From the IMG/VR virus record IMGVR_UViG_3300010354_000643, positions 1 to 24,102 of that record: 24,102 nucleotides of DNA. The stretch is one strand, 5' to 3'. Origin of the DNA: a virus. Position 1 is the stretch's first letter. Each line of letters begins with the position of its first letter. The translations under genes and the position numbers were made by a program. The notes beneath the pieces are model-generated. The model saw nothing but the letters and a program-made list of their open reading frames with translations. It did no database searches and was not told the origin of the DNA. Positions 12,601-20,983 of the stretch are shown piece by piece.

Positions 12601-15600
12601 TCTAAAATTGCACTACCACTCAAGTTTGCTTCTATTACACCGGAAGAGATTTTTTTTCTAGAAATATCATTAACTAATGATAAAACTGGTGGAGATATGA
12701 AATTTCTACCTCCAAAAGTAACTGTAATGTTATCAATTTTATCATCATCTTTGAGACGAATTAATCTTGATATATCCGCCTTTGGTTTTAATGTCTTATC
12801 TGATGCATATTCAAAACCCTCATTTAAAATATTAAGATCTTCAATTTTTCCGATATTTGTTGATTTTGGTTTTATAATTGCATTTGTTCCAGAACTAGAA
12901 CTGCTTATACCAGAAACATATGGTAATTTTTTATATCCAAATCCACCAGATATTAAATATAATTTTTCTATTCCACCTTTTGCGTTTTGGGAATTTGTAT
13001 AGTATCTAATAGTTTCACATTCATTCTTAACATATGAATATTTTTCAGGAACATCTCTTAAAGAAATACTAAAGGTGGTAGTGCCAACTCCAAAAACTGA
13101 ATATTCTCCGTTATAAACACTATCTTGATATAAAATCTTAGATGCATCTCTAACTTCAGAATCAACTGGGAGTAAAGATCCAGATTTTTCTAAATTGTAA
13201 TAGAGACTGAAAGGAATATCATTATTAAATCCAATTGTAATTGTAGCATTTGATGATATTCCAACTGTTCCAAGTCCCGAAATTGAAAAAGACGACGTAC
13301 TTCCGGTAGAAACAAATTCATTTTTAAATTGAGAATCGAAGAAGAATTTTAATTTATAATCTACAAGAGAAGAATCAGATACATTAAAAATAAGATCATT
13401 ATTTTTAATAACATTTAATTGAGGATTAATTAAACTTATTTCTTGATTTGATCCTCCAGTTGTTAAAATAGATACATATTTTGGTGGGAAAGATATTGAA
13501 TCTTTATGAGTATCACATAGGTAAATATAATCTGCATCTACCCTGTTAATAAAGTATGGTCCCGTAGATAATCCAGAAGCAATTGAATCTAAAGAGTTAT
13601 AAAAAACTTTATCTCCAGTTATAAATCCATGCGAAGGAATATTAATTTGACTGGTAATTGTACTTATTCCTGATGAACTAAACTTTCTAGGATTTACTAA
13701 AATTTTATCAAATGATGAATTATATTTTATGTAAACACTACCAGAAGTTCCAATTCCAGTTGCTAATCCAGGATTTACAATTAAATTAATTTTATCACCA
13801 TAATTTAAATTATGTGATGTTGAGACCGAAACTTGAGTGGTTATTTTTTTAATATTTGCCTTTACTTGATTATTTTCAGATTCGAAATAATAGTAATCGC
13901 TATTCGATCCTGATTGATTGAAGAATAAACCATTTGTAGTTGTTGTTAATCCAATACTAGTTACAATACCAATTGTGTTTGGGGTTCTATTGATAATGTA
14001 AACATATTGACTATTTCCTGATGAAGGAAGATTAAAGTCTGAAGAATTTGAAGTATTCCTAACTACTAAAGGATCGAATCCATTTGGTTTGACAAATAAA
14101 ACTTTTTGATTATTTTTGAAGGGGTGATTTGGAATGTATATACTTTGATTTTCTACAGAAATATTAGTAGATTGATTTCCAAGTTGAGATGAAATAACAT
14201 TAAATTTTCCTGTTTCAAGTCCAACACTTACAGATTTAGTTGGATTGAAGTATATTCTTTCATTTTCATTGGAATCAAAATACTCTACATCTAAATCAAT
14301 TAAAAATGTATTTGGATAAAAACTTATCAAAGTTCCTGCAGTATGTCCAATCGACACTGGTCGGGACACTCTTAAAATATTTTCATTTTTAAAAATATTT
14401 AAAACAGAAACAACTTCATTTTCAATTTTTAGAGAAGATCCAACACTAACATTATTGGGTATATCTGATACGTATATGTCAGTAATTATTCCAGATACAG
14501 AATTAGATGGAACACTATAAACTAATGATGATAAATTTGAAGGAATTTTAATACTATAAAATCCATTTAATTTTGATATTGAACTCGTAGAAACTCCAGA
14601 AATATCTATAGTATCGCCATCTAATAAATTATGGTATGGATTGATTTTAACTTCTAATTGATTTTCGGTTAGTCTTTTTATGATTGCATTTTCATATATT
14701 TCACTAGTTGTTGAAATTTTTACAATTTCTTTTCCAGTAATGAAGTTAACAGAAGCTGAAGCTCCGCTTCCTTCAGTATCATTATTATCAAATACTAAGT
14801 AATCATTTACAGAATACCCATCACCCGGTTCAACCACAGACAAACTTTCAATACTTCCATCAGAAACAGAATTAATTAAAGCGGTTTGCTTTAAGATTTT
14901 ATTTGATTCTAAAATAAAATCATTATTGGAATAATTTTGATTTACTCTATATGGGAATGTATTTCTAATCAATCTTGATTGATTAAAATTAAAATTTTGC
15001 TTTTGATTTATATTTGCAAAGACAGGAGATCCTTTATAAGTATTACCTACAAAATAAGGAAATTCTGGTACTAAATTATTGGAGATTAAACTAGTTGTAA
15101 GTCCAACATAATAAGCATAAATTCCATTTGGAAAATCTGGAGTTTTACTAAATCTTCCATTATGTTGATCTAAATCTCCGTTTGCGGTATACTTATAGTC
15201 TTCAACAAAAAATCCAAGATCAAATTCAGCAGGTCTGTTGGTTACATTAGAAAAATTTTTAGTATATCCAACATTTAATAATTTTATAGTAGAATTGTCA
15301 TCATTTGGATTTGAATATCCATATGGTCCATATATTGGATAACCATCGTAAGACCATCCAATAATTTTTGAATGAGATTGTCCTAAATCTGAAAAAGATA
15401 CCCCTTCTCTGCTAGTTGAATATCCTACAATTCCATATGATAAATCATTTTCATCTTCAACTAATATTTCATCAGAAAACTTGTAATTATTGTTGACAGT
15501 TAGAGATCTAACATCAATCATTAAAGATCCATTTTTTCCAGATGATTTAACAAAAATTGAAGTGTTATTTGGATCATAATTTGTTCCACCATTTATTACG

Positions 15601-18600
15601 ATAATGTTAATAATTTTTCCATCTTCAACGTTAGCTCTTAGTTTAGCACCGACTCCAGTACCATTAACAATTAATTCCGGAGATGAATTATAATATTTTC
15701 CTCTATTTTGAACTTCAACTTTTACTATTTTTCCATTAATTATAATAGGTTTCAATTGAGCTGAAAATCCATTTTGTATATTAATTAATGGTCTCTTATG
15801 AAAATCAAAAATTGTGGATCCATAGTCTGTTCCTGGTTCATATAAGTAAGCATCTACAATTTCTCCCCTAAAAACAGGGGTTGCAGTAATTGTTCCAATT
15901 ACACCAGAATACTCAATTTCTAAATTAAGTTTTATCTTTGGATATTCAAATATTTGTGAACCAGATCCACTAGAAGAAAAAATTACATTTTTATTTCTTT
16001 CAAAATTATCTTTTGAAGGACTTAAAGATATTATTCCTGCATCAGCAAGTTTAAAATTGGAGTCATCTATTTTAAGAACATAATATTGATTGTTAGTTGA
16101 AATCCCAGAAATTGGGGTTGAAATTGTCGATCCAAATCCAATTTCAGTTCTATAATTTATCAAATCACCATGATTAAATCCATGATTTTTAAATGATATT
16201 ACACTAGAAATAGTTGATATTCCACTTGGATTAATTTTTAAAGATCTATTTTCATATCCAGATCCACCATTGAGAACTTTAATATTAGTTAAAATATTTT
16301 TTCCTTCTAATAACCTAAATTTATGAATTCCTCCAGCATTTGCTGTAGTAAATCCGACTGTATTAATTCCGGAATTTAAATCAGATAATGTATTATAAAG
16401 TTTAATCGAACTAGTATTAATAATTTCTGGAAAATATATTGCACCATTTATCAAATATCTCCCTTGATCTGTATTAGATTGTTGATAAGTTCCAATACCA
16501 AGAGGTTGATTTCCATTAGGATTGTAAACTATGGGAGTTCCATTTTGTAAATTATGAAATTCTAGAAAAGAAATTGTTTCATCACTTACATTGAGTCCAC
16601 CACCAAATGTGGAAAGTTGAGCATTAAAATCAAGTTCTTTAAATTGCTCTTCAACTATTGGTAATAAAACAGCACCAGATCCATTTCCTCCAGTTACCGA
16701 GGCTGAAATCACTCTTTGAACATTTACCGTATTAGGATCAACAATAACTTCCTTTAAATTTCCTTTAACAATAACGTCAACCAAAGCAGTTGTTCCAGTG
16801 CTTGTTACTGGGTTTGAAATTACAACTGTAGGTGGAGATAAAACATCATAATCACTTCCAGGATTCAATACTTTGAGATTGGTTAAAGGTCCATAATATA
16901 TTTTACTATTTGACTTATAGTTTATAATTTCAACTCCATTTATAAGCATTCCCACTGGACCAGGATTTGTTTCTGTAGGAGATCCAGATTTAATACTTGG
17001 GTTTAATGGAATTTTTCTTAATATTTTTTTAGGTGTTAATTTTTTATTTCCGCTATGTTCTAGTATAGTAAAAGTGTGTGTAGAAATTTGAGATGATCTA
17101 TCAAATTTAACCGCATTATTTGTCCCAATAAAAGATTTTGCATTATACAATCTTATTTTATTTTTTATATCTGTACTATTTGAAGGTTCAATTACTTCAA
17201 CATAATATGTTTCATTGGGAGATAATCCATTAATTTGATACGGAGAACCAGTATATACTACAGTATCACCAGTAATAAAAGAGACTTCTGTTGGAAAAGA
17301 TATTACAGTATATTTTTCTTCTCCAGTATCTTCTAAAATTATTTTTCCAAAGTTGGGGAAAATATCAGTTATATTTGAAGTTGATGTAATTGATAATGAT
17401 TGCGATACTATTTGTTTATCTACTGTATAATCTGGTAAAGAATTTGATGCAACATGAATATAATTCGATTCTTCATCGTAAGTATTCTGGACATTTGCAA
17501 TAATTTTTGGATATTTTAAAGGTAGATTAGATGAAGATGCATATTTTATATTTCTTCTAATACTGATTTTTCGATTTGAATTTATTGCAGTTATATTTTT
17601 ATCTAAAGATACAACTTCATTTATTATGGAAGTTACAATCGCATTTTCTACGATTATATTTTCAGAGTTTCTATCTAGAATATTGACCGAATCTCCGACT
17701 TTTAAACTCGATTTATCTGGAATTTCGTATAATGTTACTTGATTGCTAGCAAAAGATTTAATTTCATATCTTGAACTTGTATTATAAATCCAAGAATTGA
17801 ACATTATTTGTTTATAAGATTTATTTGTTGGGTTTTCAATTTTTTCCCCAATATGTTTAACGGATATAGATTCTCCAACTGATCTGAAGTAAATATCATT
17901 TTGATTTTCAAGTTCTGATAAAATACCTGTAATTCTTAATTCTACTTTTTTAGATGTATCTCCCTTTTCATATCCATAGACAATTTTATCAGATGTTAAA
18001 TCTGATCCAGGACTAATTTCAGATGTTACTCCCACACAACCAAAAAATTGATTTATACTTTTATTTGTATAAGTTATAGTTTGGTTATTGCAAGTAAATT
18101 TACCAGATTCATCAAATCCAATTGTAGAATCTACAGTAATAACTGATGAATTAATTTCAACCTTATCAATAACTTTTGTTTTTGGTGTAATTTGAAAGGT
18201 TCCTTCAATTAAACTTTTATCATTAAATCCTGCAAATAATTGAATTTTATAATAATTTTTATTGTTTCTCTTAATAATTTCTACTTCGGAAACTGGACCA
18301 GAAGCAGTATCGTCTATACTCCTAATTTCTTGACCAACTAAGTTATTTGGATCTCCACCAGAAATTAGCTCTGTTACTAATACTTCTCTTCTAATAAATT
18401 CAGCATCAGAAGGTTTAATTAAAAAATCTTCTAATTTTAAAATTGTAGGTGTTACGCCATATAAAACATTATATAAAATTCTAAATGATTCATCAGTTCC
18501 TTTTGTTTGGTAAAAGCTTTTAATTTGCTTTATAAAATTATTTACATTCAGTTCTGAAACAAAATCTACATTTTCAAATCCTGGAGCAAGAGTTTGCTTT

Positions 18601-19112
18601 AATTTTTTATAAAACTCTTTTAAAAATAAAGAACTTAAGTTGTGTACGGGACTTGTGGTATTATGAGAAGCAGCTTTAGAACTAGAAAATTCTAATTCTT
18701 CTGGATTATCCGAATTGTGATAATTTACAATTCCACTAAATCCTCTTACACATCCAGTAAAAGAATTTGTTGTAATTCCTGTGTATGTAATAATTTCATC
18801 ATTAATTTTAAGTAGTCCATATTCAGATGGAAAACCTTTTGTATTATTGACGTAGATGGTTGTATCGCTAATACTAACAGGTGATGATAAAGTATAAGTT
18901 CCAGAAATTACTTCTGGAGTTAAGTTGTTTAATTTTTGATATTGATCTAAATTCTCAGCAACATCAATTGATCCGCCCTGAAATTCCTGAGAGATGTAAT
19001 ATTGTTTTAGAAATTCTGCAAATTTAGGAGTTTCTGATATGACAAACTCTGGTAACTGATTTTCAATAATTTGCTGAATTTTAACTCTAGAATCAAAACC
19101 AGTTGTTATCAT
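6666..19112 (-). CDS. 7: Giant gp7-position baseplate wedge protein with YHYH domain and GG-x-GY repeats
   Basis: A single uninterrupted 4148-aa frame lies between gp6 and gp8, where T4 encodes wedge initiator gp7 (1032 aa). The N-terminus (DSRVKIQQIIENQLPEF, then FLKQYYISQE) matches cyanophage proteins at this locus; gp7 identity rests on synteny more than on motifs. Modules seen: a conserved N-terminal head to about residue 240; about 15 GG-x-GY beads scattered over residues 740-3960; a YHYH-like domain at about 1215-1345 (DGYPIYGP near 1255, DQHNGR near 1313, with YAYY where YHYH is expected); a Gly/Thr/Ser-rich repeat stretch at about 2988-3108; and a C-terminal region ending in FSWGRLYGI and RRGYGLRL. 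The ATG follows the gp6 stop by one base, behind a good GAGG site. It probably forms the bulk of the wedge or arms projecting from the baseplate. No signal peptide or catalytic motif is evident. Confidence 0.85.
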   Translation of the reverse strand: MITTGFDSRVKIQQIIENQLPEFVISETPKFAEFLKQYYISQEFQGGSIDVAENLDQYQKLNNLTPEVISGTYTLSSPVSISDTTIYVNNTKGFPSEYGLLKINDEIITYTGITTNSFTGCVRGFSGIVNYHNSDNPEELEFSSSKAASHNTTSPVHNLSSLFLKEFYKKLKQTLAPGFENVDFVSELNVNNFIKQIKSFYQTKGTDESFRILYNVLYGVTPTILKLEDFLIKPSDAEFIRREVLVTELISGGDPNNLVGQEIRSIDDTASGPVSEVEIIKRNNKNYYKIQLFAGFNDKSLIEGTFQITPKTKVIDKVEINSSVITVDSTIGFDESGKFTCNNQTITYTNKSINQFFGCVGVTSEISPGSDLTSDKIVYGYEKGDTSKKVELRITGILSELENQNDIYFRSVGESISVKHIGEKIENPTNKSYKQIMFNSWIYNTSSRYEIKSFASNQVTLYEIPDKSSLKVGDSVNILDRNSENIIVENAIVTSIINEVVSLDKNITAINSNRKISIRRNIKYASSSNLPLKYPKIIANVQNTYDEESNYIHVASNSLPDYTVDKQIVSQSLSITSTSNITDIFPNFGKIILEDTGEEKYTVISFPTEVSFITGDTVVYTGSPYQINGLSPNETYYVEVIEPSNSTDIKNKIRLYNAKSFIGTNNAVKFDRSSQISTHTFTILEHSGNKKLTPKKILRKIPLNPSIKSGSPTETNPGPVGMLINGVEIINYKSNSKIYYGPLTNLKVLNPGSDYDVLSPPTVVISNPVTSTGTTALVDVIVKGNLKEVIVDPNTVNVQRVISASVTGGNGSGAVLLPIVEEQFKELDFNAQLSTFGGGLNVSDETISFLEFHNLQNGTPIVYNPNGNQPLGIGTYQQSNTDQGRYLINGAIYFPEIINTSSIKLYNTLSDLNSGINTVGFTTANAGGIHKFRLLEGKNILTNIKVLNGGSGYENRSLKINPSGISTISSVISFKNHGFNHGDLINYRTEIGFGSTISTPISGISTNNQYYVLKIDDSNFKLADAGIISLSPSKDNFERNKNVIFSSSGSGSQIFEYPKIKLNLEIEYSGVIGTITATPVFRGEIVDAYLYEPGTDYGSTIFDFHKRPLINIQNGFSAQLKPIIINGKIVKVEVQNRGKYYNSSPELIVNGTGVGAKLRANVEDGKIINIIVINGGTNYDPNNTSIFVKSSGKNGSLMIDVRSLTVNNNYKFSDEILVEDENDLSYGIVGYSTSREGVSFSDLGQSHSKIIGWSYDGYPIYGPYGYSNPNDDNSTIKLLNVGYTKNFSNVTNRPAEFDLGFFVEDYKYTANGDLDQHNGRFSKTPDFPNGIYAYYVGLTTSLISNNLVPEFPYFVGNTYKGSPVFANINQKQNFNFNQSRLIRNTFPYRVNQNYSNNDFILESNKILKQTALINSVSDGSIESLSVVEPGDGYSVNDYLVFDNNDTEGSGASASVNFITGKEIVKISTTSEIYENAIIKRLTENQLEVKINPYHNLLDGDTIDISGVSTSSISKLNGFYSIKIPSNLSSLVYSVPSNSVSGIITDIYVSDIPNNVSVGSSLKIENEVVSVLNIFKNENILRVSRPVSIGHTAGTLISFYPNTFLIDLDVEYFDSNENERIYFNPTKSVSVGLETGKFNVISSQLGNQSTNISVENQSIYIPNHPFKNNQKVLFVKPNGFDPLVVRNTSNSSDFNLPSSGNSQYVYIINRTPNTIGIVTSIGLTTTTNGLFFNQSGSNSDYYYFESENNQVKANIKKITTQVSVSTSHNLNYGDKINLIVNPGLATGIGTSGSVYIKYNSSFDKILVNPRKFSSSGISTITSQINIPSHGFITGDKVFYNSLDSIASGLSTGPYFINRVDADYIYLCDTHKDSISFPPKYVSILTTGGSNQEISLINPQLNVIKNNDLIFNVSDSSLVDYKLKFFFDSQFKNEFVSTGSTSSFSISGLGTVGISSNATITIGFNNDIPFSLYYNLEKSGSLLPVDSEVRDASKILYQDSVYNGEYSVFGVGTTTFSISLRDVPEKYSYVKNECETIRYYTNSQNAKGGIEKLYLISGGFGYKKLPYVSGISSSSSGTNAIIKPKSTNIGKIEDLNILNEGFEYASDKTLKPKADISRLIRLKDDDKIDNITVTFGGRNFISPPVLSLVNDISRKKISSGVIEANLSGSAILDVSIIEEPKGLESVSHTIFTEKNSNGIGVEKVVSYANGIVECEISTPPINGFTTPPFKVDDYIFVEGIQRQSITDELGNTVTPGTGFNSPDNGYKFFRVVEFINSIPAILKYNIGEVTSNAGVASPIQTTFSSIVKEENYPLFKINQVSGIFYNGEYLVVNGQKTNLLIDNSYKNYLIVSGEKNLSYNDLLTGENSGNIAKVDEDIRLSGNFIVRSSNEKNYGWKNDIGKLNDSQQVLPDNDYYQNLSYSIKTSGEGYIKNKVLTFDVVKDSINRLVHPTGMKNFVDVGITSTSAVGIGSDQSLTRVLDFISEQRVDTVNNFDLALDYLPTANSSNAIILKSKKVADYIQCISNRCLQIDDISGKFSSSEINKDTFSEVLEYSVTDNFAKFLIQITDEQKTNIQASELVVLNNYANTYTLNKSDLYTGDSSLGNLSGVFAYNNNNTLRFDPADPFTTSYYLKVYRDYFTPNFENIGVGYTDLGFLRLSGKINTCPTIGITTNIFQSQFESINSVYSNVFIKNEDTLDMNYFEVLAYHDGTNSYISEYYFDTENTISGSSFGFIGTFGVSVENGIFKLNFTNNTNSRVTLKSKTVGFGTTSSGIGTYRYLVGDQDPGLERSARLESSYQVSIGNTTIHSYDLGVEGTLKSLIRVGVGTTVALHQFLAVSDNESVALRQYPFLSVGTASTSGIGTFGAEIENSKVIIKFYPDLRFLSDPILIQKYDQFIYFDSDEFNQPDNLTYGIAIEELKTAFYGSLNNFGKDRLSFDLNYEGTPIFQKTFNPSKSNILNKETGVFTIPNHFFQTGEELIYTADSTLPGIVPSPVGIGTTIVGGRSFTGDFIVGFSTITGVASTARINVGDLILGSSVSAGTTIISIGSTFTYFVGDVVSTGSTVITGIANTTLLSVGSSIFLSDTNVGVGSIVSIGINSITSSQSLNSLIEGTYYSTNLNNSIVISNTSTQTSIRSNYITGIITDIAPSTVYAIRIDGDRFKLTGLSGNETTDIGFTYNSNGSGNAHRLEMKKKLEKCVITVNGVNQYPVLWTPLNYSLQYNDGSIGIADTFIGLSGISSIKPRDLIKVDEEFFRVNNVGFGTTNLGPITGLGTIPLVEVERGFVGSSATTHLDSTEARIYRGSFNIVGNKIHFSEPPAGRGDNDRLDTSSLPLPKSTFNGRVFLRRDYELNRIYDDISDQFNGTERTFTLTKDGQNIGGAEPGSGLVFINDIFQIPSTENNAGFDYDLNSLTGITTISFTGITRPNTEEIVIVDYDINQNQIPRGGIILSLGSTGGLGYAPLVGASVTAVIGAGGSITAVGIGSTDIVGSGYRGNVISIGITDSTGYGATITATVGTGGTLAFNVINGGSGYTNPILKIDSPNYNNLPITGVSRLSVGNTTTTGIGFSVSVNIGQSKETGIGQSFFRVESFTITKPGYAFNIGDKFKVVGLVTDARLSDPIEELIFTVENIFNDSFACWQFGELDYIDSIKLFQNGVRKRFPLFRNNELLSFEKDRSNPESDLIDFDTILLIFLNGVLQEPGVSYTFTGGTTFRFTEAPKPEDNIAIFFYRGTKDVDSFQVSVNETIKPGDTVQIDKNNEVLNSIRQDNRIVSLIQSADIVETGIYLGDGIDDDNFKPLHWTKQKRDLFINEDYQPKSRDSLESYVFPSARIIKDVKPTDKEIFVDYAQLFKYEENDPNTDIKLSESGFKAFIIDSSDPIAAGFTATVSGMSTISSIGILTGGNGYVPNSTITLKISNPIGIGSTALATANVSSSGIITSVTIINPGSGYTSQNPPSILCEEPPILTENIREITFVDGFSGIITGISTSRGFGVNVSKALTFNVLYDSSSIIDSLKVGYPILVSETNIGNGVTSINTSDTDVVGIGTTFFDNVYVISQISRNNLVGIITCNVLSTSNIVGIETSGKFCGRFSWGRLYGITRESNPVSIAVSGYTVNSGLTTFPQIVRRGYGLRLTGGLSKELKDDL
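9785..10150 (-). repeat. Gly/Thr/Ser-rich tandem segment in the giant wedge protein
   Basis: About residues 2988-3108 of the giant protein contain degenerate copies of a roughly 25-residue unit: INVGDLILGSSVSAGTTIIS, then FVGDVVSTGSTVITGI, then LLSVGSSIFLSDTNVGVGSI with VSIG. The pattern V-G-x-x-V-x-G-x-x-(V/I)-x-x-GT-x-(V/I)-xSI resembles short beta-strand repeats of phage fibres and bacterial adhesins. I infer a beta-rich spacer or binding arm. The copies are diverged, so this is not a nucleotide-level perfect repeat. Confidence 0.55.
15095..15365 (-). other. YHYH-like domain inside the giant wedge protein
   Basis: Codons for about residues 1250-1340 of the giant protein carry GWSYDGYPIYGPYGYSNP, then DLDQHNGRF, then IYAYYVGLT. 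The DG-x-PIYGP and HNGR landmarks are those of the YHYH family (Pfam YHYH). That family occurs in secreted proteins of bacteria and, as I recall, in large cyanophage structural proteins. The name-giving tetrapeptide is replaced by YAYY, so a metal- or histidine-dependent function, if the family has one, may be lost. The exact domain edges are uncertain. Confidence 0.7.
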
Positions 19113-19113
19113 A

Positions 19114-20982
19114 TTACCTCGTTATTTGACCGTTTGCGTAACTTGAAGTTGAATCGAAACCAATACCAGAAATTTGTTCACCAGAAGAAATGGTGTCCTT
19201 TTTCATATTTATGGTGCTTTTAGAAACATCAAAAATTAAATACAAATCTTTGAGTCCAATTACATCATTAGACTCTGGGACTGCCTGTATTTCGATCACA
19301 CCATCTGGAAGATCGGACGAAGTAATATTAATTGTATTGATTATAATTTCACCTTTAAGGTAATTAACAGTTCCGATTGATTTTTTAACAATTTGATATT
19401 GATCAGGAACAGGAGTTTTTTTAATAATTGATAAAACTCCATTCTCATCATCTACAGGAACATCCGTAAAATATACTTTTTCGTTTTCTCCTAAAATATT
19501 AAATCCTGTGCTTTTAATGTTATATCCTTTTGGATTTCTATGAAATTTATTACCAAAGCAAATCTCATATTGTGCATACTTATTTAACACACTATTCATA
19601 TTTCTTCTCATTCTCACTTTAGTAATATTCGATGTGATTGCAGTATCAACGTTATCAATTACTTGAACTACCTTACTATACTTAAATCTACCTCCAAACT
19701 TATTGAAGTCTATAGAGGTGGAATATTTTGTTAAACTATTGATTACATTTGTTCTAAGATCTTCAATAGAAGAAACCGAAGATGTATTATAATAAACAGT
19801 ACTATCTATTTCAACATACAATAGTTTCAGATCAATTATTTTTTGGTTGATTCCTGCAACAGAATATTTTTTAAGATCATTCAAAATACTGTTTTTTGTA
19901 AAATCTGATATTGATGTTCCATTCTTTGGTTTAATACTGATTAATACTGTTCCATACTGTGGAGGGCTAAGTTCCTCTCCTCCAACAATCGAAACAGATT
20001 CAGTATTTGGGTAAATTTGTTGAATTACTGCTTCATAGTCTCTCGCAGTTACGGCACGATACTGCGATGAATAGACTCTAGGGGCAAAGTATTTAACAGA
20101 ATCGATAGACTCAATTGGTGCCCCACCTTCTGCCTTCTGAACGGTTGTTATTGATACGGTTCCAACTGGACTGATACTAGATCCATTAGAATCTACAATT
20201 GTTCCTGAAAATGTGAAAACTCTTGCACCATTTCCTTCCTCATCATCAGTAATAATATAATTCACATAGACTGTTTGATTATTTTCTAATTTTTTACCAA
20301 ACTTACCATCTCCGAATAATAATTCATATTTCTCATCGGAAATTTCTTGTATCAAAAATATTTCCGAATCATCTTTAATTTCAAAAAGATTATCAACTAA
20401 CTTATAAGTTCTACTTCCAACTTTAACTTTAATTGTGCTACTATCAATTCCAGTATTGTCTAAGGTAAATCTTTGATTAAGAGAAGAATCAACTACAAAA
20501 GATTTGTTTAATAAAATACCCTGATAGACTGTAAGATTTGTAAAAGATGCAACACCATTCACAACCCTTACTGTTACATCTTCAGGAACACTGAAGACAT
20601 GAGATGTTGTTTCTCCAACCCCACCAATACAAACTAAACCAGCTTTAAGAGTAACCTGTGGTATAGTAATGTTTGTTGGGATATTAACATTAAATGATAT
20701 GACTGCCTTTGCTGCCTTTCTGGAACGTGGTACATAACCAATATTACGTGCTAGTGATACAACGTTCTCACGAACCGTTGCAGAGTCTAAAAAAGACTCA
20801 TTCACAATCATGTTTGAATTGAATGCAGTAATATAAGTGTTATAAGCTAGAGTATCGAGTAAAATCGAAAAGTTAGATCCTTCAAAGTCAAAATCCGTGA
20901 ATGTCGAATTCGCACGGAGATAATCTTTGATAGAAGTTTTAATTTGATCGAAATCTAGATTCGTAAATTTAGTAAAAGGCAT
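19114..20982 (-). CDS. 6: Baseplate wedge protein gp6 (baseplate J-like)
   Basis: This 622-aa protein corresponds to T4 gp6 (660 aa), the dimeric wedge protein that forms the continuous ring joining the six wedges around the hub. The N-terminal block matches T4 closely: FTDFDFEGSNFSILLDTLAY (T4 FLDYDFEGSRLNVLCDLLAY), then ESFLDSATVRENVVSLARNI with GYVPRSRKAA (T4 NGYLPTSKSAA). The block TARDYEAVIQQIYPN near residues 310-325 matches T4 TATDYDTFVSERFG, the baseplate J core. The rest is beta-rich. The ATG is one base after the gp25 stop, and the gp6 stop is one base before the giant gene, so translational coupling is likely. The gene belongs to the late unit that starts at the promoter before gp25. 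Nothing appears truncated. Confidence 0.95.
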   Translation of the reverse strand: MPFTKFTNLDFDQIKTSIKDYLRANSTFTDFDFEGSNFSILLDTLAYNTYITAFNSNMIVNESFLDSATVRENVVSLARNIGYVPRSRKAAKAVISFNVNIPTNITIPQVTLKAGLVCIGGVGETTSHVFSVPEDVTVRVVNGVASFTNLTVYQGILLNKSFVVDSSLNQRFTLDNTGIDSSTIKVKVGSRTYKLVDNLFEIKDDSEIFLIQEISDEKYELLFGDGKFGKKLENNQTVYVNYIITDDEEGNGARVFTFSGTIVDSNGSSISPVGTVSITTVQKAEGGAPIESIDSVKYFAPRVYSSQYRAVTARDYEAVIQQIYPNTESVSIVGGEELSPPQYGTVLISIKPKNGTSISDFTKNSILNDLKKYSVAGINQKIIDLKLLYVEIDSTVYYNTSSVSSIEDLRTNVINSLTKYSTSIDFNKFGGRFKYSKVVQVIDNVDTAITSNITKVRMRRNMNSVLNKYAQYEICFGNKFHRNPKGYNIKSTGFNILGENEKVYFTDVPVDDENGVLSIIKKTPVPDQYQIVKKSIGTVNYLKGEIIINTINITSSDLPDGVIEIQAVPESNDVIGLKDLYLIFDVSKSTINMKKDTISSGEQISGIGFDSTSSYANGQITR

Positions 20983-20983
20983 T

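Noticed and set aside
12529-13002. 157-codon plus-strand ORF within the giant gene
   Set aside because: Antisense shadow of the same frame; hydrophobic low-information sequence and no neighbouring plus-strand genes.
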